From Pseudomonadota bacterium (GTDB taxonomy: Bacteria > Desulfobacterota > Binatia > Binatales > Binataceae): a stretch of DNA of 33,118 nt. Position numbers and translations under genes: made by a program. The notes under the pieces are model-generated. The model was not told where the DNA came from. It did not search any database and saw only the letters and a program-made list of their open reading frames with translations. Positions 23,584-31,501 of this stretch are shown here, in pieces. Numbering within the stretch: the stretch's first letter is position 1; each line of letters begins with the position of its first letter. The stretch is from assembly GCA_021324455.1 (NCBI GenBank), contig JAJPJA010000069.1, positions 1 to 33,118 of the forward strand, read 5' to 3'.

Positions 23584-25254
23584 ATGGCGTACGACCTGCT
23601 GATCAAAAACGGCACCGTAGTGGACGGAACCGGCGCGGCGCGCTGCCTGGCTGACGTTGCGGTGGCCGACGGACGCATCGCCGAAATCGGCAAAATCAGG
23701 GACAGCGCCACAAAGGTGATCGACGCGTCGGACCTGATCGTCGCCCCCGGTTTCATCGATCCGCATACGCATTACGACGCGCAGATATGCTGGGACCCGC
23801 AGGTCAGCTGTTCGTCGTGGCATGGAATCACCAGCGTGGTGATGGGCAACTGCGGCGTCGGTTTGGCGCCGTGCAGGCCTGAAGTACATGAAATAGCGAC
23901 TTTGGACCTGGTCAACGTCGAAGGGATTCCGGCGCGCGTGCTGAAGTCCGGTATCACCTGGGATTGGGAGAGCTTTCCCTCCTACATGGACGCGGCGGCG
24001 CGGCGCGGCAGCTCGCTCAACCTGGCCTTTCTCGCGCCGCTGACCCCGTTTCGCCACTACGTGATGGGCGAGGAATCGATGGAGCGCGCGGCGACGCCGT
24101 CGGAAACCGCGCGCATTGCCGAGTTGCTGGGTGAAGCGGTCAAAGCCGGCGCACGCGGCTTTTCCACCACCACCGGGCGCCAGCACGTCGGCTACAAAGG
24201 CCGTCCGCTCGCCTGCCGTCTGGCCAGCCGGGAGGAACTGGCCGCGTACGCCAATGTGCTGCGCGATTTGGGCCGGGGCGTAATCGAGATCACGCTGACG
24301 CAGGATTTCGGCAATATCGCCGACCACGAGTACGATCTGCTGGACTTTCTGCTCACGCAAAGCCGGCGCCCGGTCACCTGGCTGGCGATCTTCGATCGTG
24401 ACGATCAGCCCGAGGCGAGCCAGCGCACGCTGGCGCGGACCGATCCGCTGATCAGGCGCGGCGGCATTCCGCAGGTGGCATGCCGTCCGTTCGTCTCCGA
24501 GTTCAGCATGCGGCGGGCGATCGCGTTCGTGACCTTTCCGTCGTGGAAGCGGGCGTACAACCAGCCGGTGGAAGTGCTGCGCCAACTGTTCGCCGAACCG
24601 GAATTTCGCGCTTCGCTGGCGGCGGATATCAGGCGCGCCGGATGGGACTGGCACAAGGTCACGGTCACCGAAGCGGCCAATCCCGAGCTGAAAAAATACG
24701 AGAATCGCAGCATAGCCGATTTGGCGCGCGAACGCGGATTGGGCGGGCGCGAATTCGATGCGATGGTGGAACTGGCGCTGGAGGACAATCTGGAGATGTG
24801 GTTCTCGCGGCCGGCGTTCAACATCAATGCGGAGCGCGTGGGCAGGCTGATCAACGACTCACGCACGCTGATTGGACTTTCCGACGGCGGCGCGCACGTC
24901 AACATGCTGTGCGACGCGGGTTACTGCACCTTCCTGCTCGGCACCTGGGTGCGCGAGCGCCGCGCGATGACGCTGGAGTACGCGGTCAAGCGCATCACGT
25001 CGGAGCCGGCGGATCTGTTCGGTATTGGGGACCGCGGCCGGCTGGCGGTGGGCGCCGCCGCCGACATCACGATTTTCGACTACAACACGGTGGGGTCGCC
25101 GCAGCGTGGCGAGATGCGCGCCGACCTGCCCGGCGGCGGCAAGCGCCTGGTGGTGCCGGCGCACGGCGTGATCCATACCATCGTAAACGGCACGCCGATT
25201 TACGAAGACTCAAAATACACCGGCGCAACCCCGGGCGAGGTCATCCGCTGGTAG
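23584..25254 (+). CDS. D-aminoacylase-type amidohydrolase (copy B)
   Basis: This 556-residue paralogue of the preceding gene has the same motifs: YDLLIKNGTVVDGTGAARCL, DPHTHYDAQICWD, GNCGVGLAPC, MGEESMERAA, IGLSDGGAHVNMLCDAGYC and AAADITIFDYNTVG. The two differ most in the middle (substrate-side loops around residues 240-400; here FGNIADHEYDLLDF and KVTVTEAANPELKKYE). Different substrates after duplication are therefore plausible. ATG 23584 is chosen because the alignment with copy A starts there and AGAGG lies just upstream; the frame opens 10 codons earlier at 23554. The closing TGATPGEVIRW is followed by a convergent gene. Confidence 0.9.
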   Translation: MAYDLLIKNGTVVDGTGAARCLADVAVADGRIAEIGKIRDSATKVIDASDLIVAPGFIDPHTHYDAQICWDPQVSCSSWHGITSVVMGNCGVGLAPCRPEVHEIATLDLVNVEGIPARVLKSGITWDWESFPSYMDAAARRGSSLNLAFLAPLTPFRHYVMGEESMERAATPSETARIAELLGEAVKAGARGFSTTTGRQHVGYKGRPLACRLASREELAAYANVLRDLGRGVIEITLTQDFGNIADHEYDLLDFLLTQSRRPVTWLAIFDRDDQPEASQRTLARTDPLIRRGGIPQVACRPFVSEFSMRRAIAFVTFPSWKRAYNQPVEVLRQLFAEPEFRASLAADIRRAGWDWHKVTVTEAANPELKKYENRSIADLARERGLGGREFDAMVELALEDNLEMWFSRPAFNINAERVGRLINDSRTLIGLSDGGAHVNMLCDAGYCTFLLGTWVRERRAMTLEYAVKRITSEPADLFGIGDRGRLAVGAAADITIFDYNTVGSPQRGEMRADLPGGGKRLVVPAHGVIHTIVNGTPIYEDSKYTGATPGEVIRW

Positions 25255-25384
25255 TGGGCGCCCTCAACCGGCGGTCGGTGGAGTGAAATTCTCATTCAAA
25301 AGCTGGCCGATCTTCCAGGGGCGGGTCTGGGATAAGATCGCTGATTTGAGAGTTCCACGAAATTTCGATGTCCGCGGGAGATTA

Positions 25385-25432
25385 CGGCCGCATCTCCAGC
25401 CAGCTCGAACCCGGCTTGCGTCCGTGCGGCCG
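25385..25432 (-). terminator. Inverted repeat next to the AllA-like stop
   Basis: CGGCCGCA (25385-25392) and TGCGGCCG (25425-25432) are perfect 8-bp arms, two bases beyond the AllA-like stop codon at 25435. An inner AGCC/GGCT pair could form a second stem. It sits in the 180-bp gap between convergent genes; the remainder of the gap shows nothing I can name. Confidence 0.4.
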
Positions 25433-25434
25433 GA

Positions 25435-25977
25435 TCAGATCTCCACTTCCACCACGCGGTCGTCGCGGTCGCGGATGTTGACGAATTCGATATAGGGGCG
25501 CGGGCTTTTCCATTCCACGTTGCCCTGCTCGTTAAGCCGCGTGCGGTTGACGCCCTCGCCCGCATCCTTGCGTGTGACGTTGACCCACAGGCATTCCTGG
25601 TCGGGCACGATGGCGCTGTGCCAGACGCCCTTGTCGATATCCGCGGCCTGTCCGGGGGCGAGCGAGAAGGCGGCGACTTTTTCGTAATCCAGTTCGTAAT
25701 TCTCGCGCTGCGCGCTGCGATTGCGCGGCGGCGGCGCCAGCACCAGGACCATCGATCCGCGCACCGGGATGAAGGTCTGGCGATAGGAGAAATGCACCGC
25801 GAAATGCGCCACACTGTGGTCGCGGCTTTTGCGGCTGCGCTGGAATTCCAGCGCCGGCCGCCCGCCCTCTTCCACCTCGGGGAATATAATCTGCCTGCCC
25901 TCCTCCATCACCAGTCCATAGGGGCGGAACGCTTCGGCGGTAAGCGGTTGAACCTTTACTTTGAGCACTTGCGGCAT
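25435..25977 (-). CDS. Ureidoglycolate lyase (AllA)-like protein
   Basis: The 180-residue cupin-type protein opens KVKVQPLTAEAFRPYGLVME, the recognisable start of the ureidoglycolate lyase family (PF04115). It continues with HFSYRQTFIPVRGSMVLVLA and a C-terminal DKGVWHSAIVPDQECLWVNV that supplies the conserved His-rich strand. AllA releases glyoxylate and urea from ureidoglycolate in purine breakdown. The enclosing genes are not purine-pathway genes, so another 2-hydroxy or ureido acid may be the substrate. GGAGGA lies 6 bases before ATG 25977. It is third in a minus-strand run, 24 bp after the amidohydrolase stop. Confidence 0.8.
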   Translation of the reverse strand: MPQVLKVKVQPLTAEAFRPYGLVMEEGRQIIFPEVEEGGRPALEFQRSRKSRDHSVAHFAVHFSYRQTFIPVRGSMVLVLAPPPRNRSAQRENYELDYEKVAAFSLAPGQAADIDKGVWHSAIVPDQECLWVNVTRKDAGEGVNRTRLNEQGNVEWKSPRPYIEFVNIRDRDDRVVEVEI

Positions 25978-26001
25978 GACGGTCCTCCGTAAGCAGCGCG
26001 G

Positions 26002-27141
26002 TCAGCCTGGAGTTTCAATTTTGTACAGTTGAGCGGCGTTGGCCCACAGCACGCGATCGGCGATTGCCTGCGGCACGCTTTCGGACACGCGGCGCACAAA
26101 CGACCGGCTGTCGGGAAAGGTTGAGGTAGCGAGCGGAAAGTTGCTGGCCCACAGCACGTTTGCCGCGCCGACGTATTCGCAGGTCTGACGCAGGCCGACG
26201 CTGTCGTACCAGCTCACCGCGTAGCAGTTGCGGCGGAAGAACTCGGACAGCGCGGCTTCGTAGTTGAACTGCCGTTTGAGCCCGCGCTGCACGAACGCGT
26301 AATCGGCGACTTCGAGGATGTAAGAGATCAGCCCCGCGCCGCTTTCGCCGAAAACCACTTTGAGTTTCGGATGGCGTTCCAGGACGCGCGAAGTAATCAG
26401 GTTGGAGATGATCGAAGTGCTGCCGGCGGGACGTGTAATCGCGCGCATCGCTTCGGACAGCCGCGGCGCGAAGCCCGCATACGGCGCCAGCTCGAGCTGC
26501 GGGAGCGATCCGGCGTGGAAGCAGACCGGCAGGTCCAGTTCCTCGCACACACTCCAGATCGGATCCCACGCGGCGTCGTTGATGTGCGGCGCTCCCTGAC
26601 GCACACGGTCCGGCACGGGCGGAATGATCACTCCGCGATGGCCGCGGCGGGCGGCGCGCCTGATCTCCGCCACCGCGGCCCGGATCGGCGCCAGCGGGAT
26701 GAGGCATTGGGCCACGAATCGCGGACTGACGGCGGCCCATTCCTCGATCAAATAGTCGTTGCAGGCCTGAACGCAGGCCAGTTCGAATTCGGGGTCGGCC
26801 AGGCGGCCGAAGGTCTCACCGGCCGCCCCCGCGACCGACGGATACAGGACCGAGTAATCGATGCCGTCGCGATCCATCGCGGCCAGCCGCTCCGACGCCT
26901 TCCATGCCGCGGGCGCAACCTGGTCGAAGCGCAGCGGCTCGCCCGCGCGATCCGGCATCAGCGCGCCCGCCGATCCGCTGCCCAAAAGGGGCAGGCGGTT
27001 GCCGTCGATCATCCAGAACTCGGCGCCGCCGTCGCGTTCGACATGCGGGATGCGATTGCCCCAGCGGCCGCGCGCCATCCGGCTGGTCCATACCTGGGGA
27101 TGCTCGATCGCGTGATCGTCGGCGCTGACAATCGGGGACAT
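26002..27141 (-). CDS. Amidohydrolase family 2 (PF04909-like) metal-dependent hydrolase or decarboxylase
   Basis: The 379-residue TIM-barrel protein starts PIVSADDHAIEHPQVWTSRM. It contains LAAMDRDGIDYSVLYPSVAG, LPVCFHAGSLPQLELAPYAG (with the conserved His), RHPKLKVVFGESGAGLISYI and NVLWASNFPLATSTFPDSR. These are the standard landmarks of the 2-amino-3-carboxymuconate-semialdehyde decarboxylase/resorcylate decarboxylase group. At the usual final metal-ligand position (W-x-x-D-F/Y-P), Asp is replaced by Asn (WASNFP), which may alter metal binding. ATG 27141 is only 2 bp after the upstream stop, so the two genes are coupled; the 13-codon longer frame (27180) overlaps the upstream gene and is less likely. 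Confidence 0.88.
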   Translation of the reverse strand: MSPIVSADDHAIEHPQVWTSRMARGRWGNRIPHVERDGGAEFWMIDGNRLPLLGSGSAGALMPDRAGEPLRFDQVAPAAWKASERLAAMDRDGIDYSVLYPSVAGAAGETFGRLADPEFELACVQACNDYLIEEWAAVSPRFVAQCLIPLAPIRAAVAEIRRAARRGHRGVIIPPVPDRVRQGAPHINDAAWDPIWSVCEELDLPVCFHAGSLPQLELAPYAGFAPRLSEAMRAITRPAGSTSIISNLITSRVLERHPKLKVVFGESGAGLISYILEVADYAFVQRGLKRQFNYEAALSEFFRRNCYAVSWYDSVGLRQTCEYVGAANVLWASNFPLATSTFPDSRSFVRRVSESVPQAIADRVLWANAAQLYKIETPG

Positions 27142-27143
27142 GG

Positions 27144-28325
27144 TCAGATGATCCTGTACAGGCGCGCGGCGTTCTCCCACAGGATTTGCCTGCTCTGCTC
27201 CGGCGGCATCCCCTGAAGCATCCGTCCGATTACCTGGTGCGAATTGGGATAGGTGGAAGGATTATGCGGGAAGTCCGATTCCCACATGATGTTGGACGCC
27301 GCCAGGCGGCATCCCTTGATACCTTCGGTTTCGAACCACGACATCACGTAGAGCTGCCGCTGCAGGCGTTCGCTGGGACGAATCGCGAGTCCTTCGGTCC
27401 ATAGGCGCCGCCGCTCCCATTCGTGATCGCATGCGTCGAGCACGTAATTGAGCCATCCCACGCCGGTCTCCGCCGAGGCCCAGCGCAGGCGCGGATAACG
27501 ATCGAGAATACCGCTGAAGACCAGCATCGGGATGAACTGCGCGAGCGCGGAGAACGCGGCGGGCACGATCGAAGCCCACACCTGGTCGGGTGCGTATCCG
27601 TTCCAGATCGGAGCCAGGACGCGGACCCCGGCGTTGGCGTGCCAATGGATGATGAGGTCGAGTTCCTGGCAGTTCTCCCACAGCGGGTTCCAGCAGGGGT
27701 CGGCGAAATGCGGCAGGCGGTGCTGGCTGCCGCGCGCGGCGCTGCAGGGCTCCGCGACCATCACGATACCGCGGTAACCGAGGCCGGCCGCCCGGCGCAC
27801 TTCGGCCACGGTTGCATCGATGCCGCCGAGATAAGGGATGAGCGCGAGCGGCACGTAGCGGTCGCTGGCGCCGCGCCATTCCTCCATCAGCGCGTCGTTG
27901 TAGGCGCGCACGCAGACCAGTTCGAATTCGGCGTCGCCCTGAAAGAAGACCCCCTCCTGGGCGGGAGGATTGGGGAACAGCACTTCGGCGTCGATACCGT
28001 CGCGGTCGAGTTCGCGCAGGCGCTCGCGCGGATGGTAAACACCGGGCGGCACTTCCTCCCATCGCTGCGGAAAGTAGGTGCGCGACGGATCGGTCATCAT
28101 GGCCGGGCAATTGGCGACGCCGCGCGGCTCTTCGATTTTGCCGTTGACGAACCAGCGTTCGACCACCGCGGCGGTATCGCGGGTCAGGCGGGTTTTGGGC
28201 GCGGCGGTCTGGCGCAGATGGGGAATGCGGTCGCCGAAGCGGGCCTTCGACATGCGCGAGACAAAAGCGTCGGGGCCAAGCTGCGCATGGGAATCGGCGC
28301 TGATCACGCCGTACCTGATCTCCAT
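27144..28325 (-). CDS. Amidohydrolase family 2 (PF04909-like) metal-dependent hydrolase or decarboxylase
   Basis: The 393-residue homologue of the next gene opens IRYGVISADSHAQLGPDAF. It has LRELDRDGIDAEVLFPNPPA, LDLIIHWHANAGVRVLAP (conserved His), YPRLRWASAETGVGWLNYVL and NIMWESDFPHNPSTYPNS. Here the final metal-site Asp is present (SDFPH), unlike in the downstream gene, so this copy has the more complete active site. Family members hydrolyse or decarboxylate aromatic acids or open ring intermediates. GAGGAG lies 7 bases before ATG 28325 and a TTGACA promoter is just upstream. It is the first gene of a three-gene run ending with the AllA-like gene. Confidence 0.9.
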   Translation of the reverse strand: MEIRYGVISADSHAQLGPDAFVSRMSKARFGDRIPHLRQTAAPKTRLTRDTAAVVERWFVNGKIEEPRGVANCPAMMTDPSRTYFPQRWEEVPPGVYHPRERLRELDRDGIDAEVLFPNPPAQEGVFFQGDAEFELVCVRAYNDALMEEWRGASDRYVPLALIPYLGGIDATVAEVRRAAGLGYRGIVMVAEPCSAARGSQHRLPHFADPCWNPLWENCQELDLIIHWHANAGVRVLAPIWNGYAPDQVWASIVPAAFSALAQFIPMLVFSGILDRYPRLRWASAETGVGWLNYVLDACDHEWERRRLWTEGLAIRPSERLQRQLYVMSWFETEGIKGCRLAASNIMWESDFPHNPSTYPNSHQVIGRMLQGMPPEQSRQILWENAARLYRII

Positions 28326-28345
28326 GGCGTGCTCCTCTGATGGGG

Positions 28346-28374
28346 CAGATATTACGCGCGCCTGGGGATGTCAA
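28346..28374 (-). promoter_or_regulatory. Candidate sigma70 promoter for the amidohydrolase operon
   Basis: On the minus strand a perfect TTGACA (28374-28369) is followed after 17 bases by TATCTG (28351-28346). The predicted start is about 14 bases before the first ATG, with the GAGGAG ribosome binding site just inside the transcript. The -10 is weak (3/6). Confidence 0.5.
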
Positions 28375-28511
28375 CCGCGCAAATCGCACTGTGAGGGCTC
28401 CGCAGTCCTGGCGTCCGACTACCGCTGCTTCTTCAGGGGAAGTCTCGCCGCTTGCCGCAGCGATGCGAACCGTCTAAATCATGCTTAACCCAACCCGCCA
28501 GGGAGATCGGA

Positions 28512-29402
28512 ATGGCAACCGAACGCGAGATTCTGGAGCGCGCCAAAAAGTTTGAATTCCAGGGCGGCATCCCCGAGATGCGCGAGTTCGTCAATCATAA
28601 CGCCAAAGCGCTCAACGCCAGGCCGCCCGAAATCGGCGCCTATCATCCCGACGTCGAACTGCGGCCCGGGCTGCGCGCCGACATCTGCGTGCCCAAGGGC
28701 GCCGGACCGCATCCGACCCTGGTTTATCTCCATGGCGGCGGATGGGTTTCGGGCACCTCGAAGACGCACACCAAGCTGTGCATGGAGTTCGCCGCGGCCG
28801 GGTATCTCACGGTCAATGTCGATTACCGGCTCGCGCCCGAGCATCCGTTTCCCGCCGGGCTGGACGATTGCGTGTTCGCCTCCAAATGGACGGTGCAGAA
28901 CGCGAGCAGGTACGGCGGCGACGCGCAGCGTCTGGCGATCGGCGGCGATTCCGCCGGCGGCAACCTGACCGCGGCCACCATCATCGCGACCGCCGGGCAG
29001 CCCGACGCGCCGAAGTTCAAGGCGGCGCTGCTGCTGTACGCGATGCTCGACATTCCGCGCGCGATGAAAGCCACGGCGTCGGACGGCGGCAATCCTGAGA
29101 TCACGAAAATGATGATCAAGGCATACCTGGGCGAGCGGCAGGAGTTGGTTTCCGATCCGCGGGTGACGCCGCTTAACGGGATCAGACCGGGCGTGATGCC
29201 GCCGACGTTTCTGATCGCCGGCACCGAGGATAATCTGGTGCCCGACACCTATGCGATGGCGGAGTTGCTGCGCCGCAGCGGAACTCCGCATGAACTGCAT
29301 GTCCTTGAAGGGATGCCGCACGCGTTTTTGCAGATCTGGATGGTCTCAGGATGCGCCGAAGGGCTGCGGCTTACGGCCCGGTTCCTCGACCGCCACGTCT
29401 GA
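28512..29402 (+). CDS. Alpha/beta hydrolase, hormone-sensitive-lipase-type esterase
   Basis: The 296-residue esterase or lipase has the HSL-family oxyanion motif HGGGW (74-78), VDYRLAPEHPFPAGLDD (103-119) and the nucleophile elbow GGDSAGGNL (144-152, Ser147). The acid is probably Asp240 (AGTEDNLVP) and His270 (GMPHAFL) completes the triad. It would hydrolyse short or medium acyl esters in the cytoplasm, as no signal peptide is seen. ATG 28512 is preferred over the frame opening at 28452, because AGGGAG lies just upstream and the family-like sequence starts there. The HIBADH-like gene follows after 45 bp in the same direction, so they may be co-transcribed. Confidence 0.9.
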   Translation: MATEREILERAKKFEFQGGIPEMREFVNHNAKALNARPPEIGAYHPDVELRPGLRADICVPKGAGPHPTLVYLHGGGWVSGTSKTHTKLCMEFAAAGYLTVNVDYRLAPEHPFPAGLDDCVFASKWTVQNASRYGGDAQRLAIGGDSAGGNLTAATIIATAGQPDAPKFKAALLLYAMLDIPRAMKATASDGGNPEITKMMIKAYLGERQELVSDPRVTPLNGIRPGVMPPTFLIAGTEDNLVPDTYAMAELLRRSGTPHELHVLEGMPHAFLQIWMVSGCAEGLRLTARFLDRHV

Positions 29403-29447
29403 GGGGACGGCGCAGCGGCACCGGGCGAACCGGCGGAGGTAGATGCC

Positions 29448-30341
29448 ATGCGAATCGGATTTATCGGACTGGGCAACATGGGCGGACCGATGGCGCTGAA
29501 CATCCTGCGGGCCGGCCATGAGGTGACGGTTCACGACCTGCGCCGCGAAGCCGCGCTGGCGCATCTCGAAGGCGGCGCCAAATGGGCCGACAGCCCGCGC
29601 GAAGCGGCCGCGTACAGCGAAATCATCATGACCTCGCTGCCGGCTCCGCGCGACGTTGAGGCGGTCGCGCTGGGCGACTCCGGCATCATGGCCGGCGCCG
29701 GTTCCGGTTCGACCTACGTCGATCTCAGCACCAACTCGCCCACCGTTATTCGCCGCATCCACGCCATCTTCAAGGACAAGGGTATCGAGGTGCTCGACGC
29801 GCCCGTGAGCGGCGGCGTTGCGGGGGCCCGGCGCGCCAGCCTGGGCGTATTCGTGGGCGGCGACGAGGCGGCGTTCCGCAAGGTGCAGCCGGTGCTCAAC
29901 GCGATCGGCGACAAGGTCAGCTACATCGGACCGTCGGGGTCGGGAGCGATTGCCAAGCTGGTGCACAATCAGATTGCGATCTGCACCAGCGCCGTGATCG
30001 CCGAGGCGTTTACCATGGGCGTGAAGGCGGGAGTGGCGCCCGGCGCGCTGTTCAAGGCCGTGAGCGACGGCGCCTTCGGCCAGGGCAATTTCCTGAACAT
30101 GCTGCCGCGCGTGATCTTCAAGGGCGCCTTCGACCGCGCCTTCTTCGCGCTCAAGCTGGCGCGCAAGGATTTGGCGCTGGCCACCGAAGTCGCGCGCGAA
30201 TTCGAGGTGCCGATGGCGCTGGCGTCAACGGTGGAGCAGGACCTGATTAGCGGTTTGGTAAGTGGGCTGGGCGACAAGGATGCCAGCGTCGCCTTTACGC
30301 TCCAGGAATCCCGCGCCGGAGTGAAAGTACGCAGCGAATAA
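29448..30341 (+). CDS. 3-hydroxyisobutyrate dehydrogenase / beta-hydroxyacid dehydrogenase family
   Basis: This NAD(P)-dependent 2-hydroxymethyl- or beta-hydroxyacid dehydrogenase (297 residues) shows all family motifs. The Rossmann start is IGFIGLGNMGGPMALNIL (3-20). The substrate-binding DAPVSGGVAGARRASLGVFV (117-136) and the catalytic Lys170 in GSGAIAKLVHNQ follow. The C-terminal cofactor segment LARKDLALATEVA comes next. Relatives include 3-hydroxyisobutyrate dehydrogenase, tartronate semialdehyde reductase and glyoxylate reductase. Tartronate semialdehyde reductase would link with glyoxylate chemistry hinted at by the TPP enzyme and the AllA-like protein, but sequence alone does not decide. 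GGAGG lies about 10 bases before ATG 29448. Confidence 0.92.
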   Translation: MRIGFIGLGNMGGPMALNILRAGHEVTVHDLRREAALAHLEGGAKWADSPREAAAYSEIIMTSLPAPRDVEAVALGDSGIMAGAGSGSTYVDLSTNSPTVIRRIHAIFKDKGIEVLDAPVSGGVAGARRASLGVFVGGDEAAFRKVQPVLNAIGDKVSYIGPSGSGAIAKLVHNQIAICTSAVIAEAFTMGVKAGVAPGALFKAVSDGAFGQGNFLNMLPRVIFKGAFDRAFFALKLARKDLALATEVAREFEVPMALASTVEQDLISGLVSGLGDKDASVAFTLQESRAGVKVRSE

Positions 30342-30402
30342 GTGCTCGCCGCGAAGAAGGCCAACTACCGCTTCGACCCACAATCCGGAGCCGATGGCCC
30401 CG

Positions 30403-30417
30403 CCCGCGCAGCGCGGG
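30403..30417. terminator. Short GC hairpin between convergent genes
   Basis: CCCGCG-CAG-CGCGGG makes a 6-bp stem with a three-base loop in the 93-bp gap between the HIBADH-like gene and the convergent SDR. There is no T run. Confidence 0.3.
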
Positions 30418-30434
30418 GTAATCGCTCTTCAGCT

Positions 30435-31247
30435 TTACAGATGCTCGCCGCCGGCGGCGCGGGCAACGCCGCGAATCTCCAGGCCGCTGTCGCAGTTGAT
30501 CACGTGCCCCGTGGTCAGGATGCCGCTCTTCTTTGAAGCCAGCATCAGGTACGCGCCGGTATAGTCCTCCAGCTCGGGGAATCTTCCCAACGGCAGACCG
30601 CGCGCGCCCTGCTCGGGGTTCATCACTTCGCTGATCGATCGATTTTCCATCTCCAGCGTTCTGAGCCCGCGCAGGTCGGTTGGCATCGGTCCGGGCGCGA
30701 CGCCGTTGACCCTGATTTTGGGCGCCAGCTCATAGGCCAGCTCGCGGATCATCCCGACCAGTGCGTGCTTGGACGAGGTGTAGAGCGGACCGCCGCCGGA
30801 AGGATGAAAGCCCGCGAACGACACCGTGAAGATGATGGAGCCGCGGGTCCTGGCCAGTTCCGCCATCGCCGCCTTGGCCCCCAGCATGCATCCTTTGACG
30901 TTAATCCCGAACAGTTCGTCGAAGGCGCGCTCGATGCGGTCGTCGGGCAGGTCGTTGAGCGAGAGGTTGAAATCCCACACTCCGGCGTTGCCGATAAAGC
31001 AGTCCAGGCGCCCGAAGCGCGCGACGGTTTGCGCCACCGCGCTTCGATTGTCGGCCAGCAGGGTAACATCGCCGACCGTGGCGCAGACCTGATCGCCCAG
31101 TTCCTTTTGCAGCGCTTCGGTGCGTTCGCGCGCGCGGTCGAGCACGCCGACGCGCGCGCCCTCCTGCAGAAAACGCTGGACGATGGATTTGCCCAGACCC
31201 GACGCGCCGCCGGTTACCAACGCCACCTGTCCTTGCAGCTCGCCCAT
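30435..31247 (-). CDS. SDR resembling cis-2,3-dihydrodiol dehydrogenase (BphB/HcaB type)
   Basis: The 270-residue NAD-dependent SDR has TGGASGLG (12-19), Asp37 in VGVLDRAR for NAD preference, NAG at 87-89, and the triad Ser143, Tyr156, Lys160 (YTSSK). Several strings are characteristic of the BphB/HcaB/TodD group rather than SDRs in general: LDCFIGNAGVWDF (81-93), LPDDRIERAFDELFGINVKG (100-119), GGGPLYTSSKHALVGMIREL (151-170) and RVNGVAPGPMPTDLRG. Those enzymes oxidise cis-dihydrodiols made by ring-hydroxylating dioxygenases to catechols. No dioxygenase gene is in the window, so the substrate may differ. It diverges from the TPP enzyme gene across 254 bp that contains a clear inverted repeat. 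Confidence 0.9.
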   Translation of the reverse strand: MGELQGQVALVTGGASGLGKSIVQRFLQEGARVGVLDRARERTEALQKELGDQVCATVGDVTLLADNRSAVAQTVARFGRLDCFIGNAGVWDFNLSLNDLPDDRIERAFDELFGINVKGCMLGAKAAMAELARTRGSIIFTVSFAGFHPSGGGPLYTSSKHALVGMIRELAYELAPKIRVNGVAPGPMPTDLRGLRTLEMENRSISEVMNPEQGARGLPLGRFPELEDYTGAYLMLASKKSGILTTGHVINCDSGLEIRGVARAAGGEHL

Positions 31248-31260
31248 ATTGATTGTGCTC

Positions 31261-31287
31261 CCGTGATGTTGGGCGCTTGTATCACGG
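31261..31287. promoter_or_regulatory. CCGTGAT-N13-ATCACGG inverted repeat, possible operator
   Basis: Perfect 7-bp arms (31261-31267 and 31281-31287) with centres 20 bp apart, about two helical turns, begin 13 bp upstream of the SDR start, in the gap shared with the divergent TPP enzyme gene. The geometry suits a dimeric repressor. No regulator gene is nearby. The rest of the gap (to 31501) shows no clear promoter. Confidence 0.45.
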
Positions 31288-31501
31288 CGGTTCGCGGCGG
31301 ATCAAATTCAAGGGCGCGGCGTTTCGAATCGATCGCGCGATGTCCGATCGGCCGCGGCAGTCCCGCTCATCCGCCGCAGCGCCGCGAACCGGTGGGGCGC
31401 GGCTTTTCCCTTGCCCGGTGTTCCATGCTATTGCAGCAAACACGGCAGGCCGGCCGGCGGCGCGGCCAATCACGGAACTTCTTTGGAGGGGCAAATCAGC
31501 G

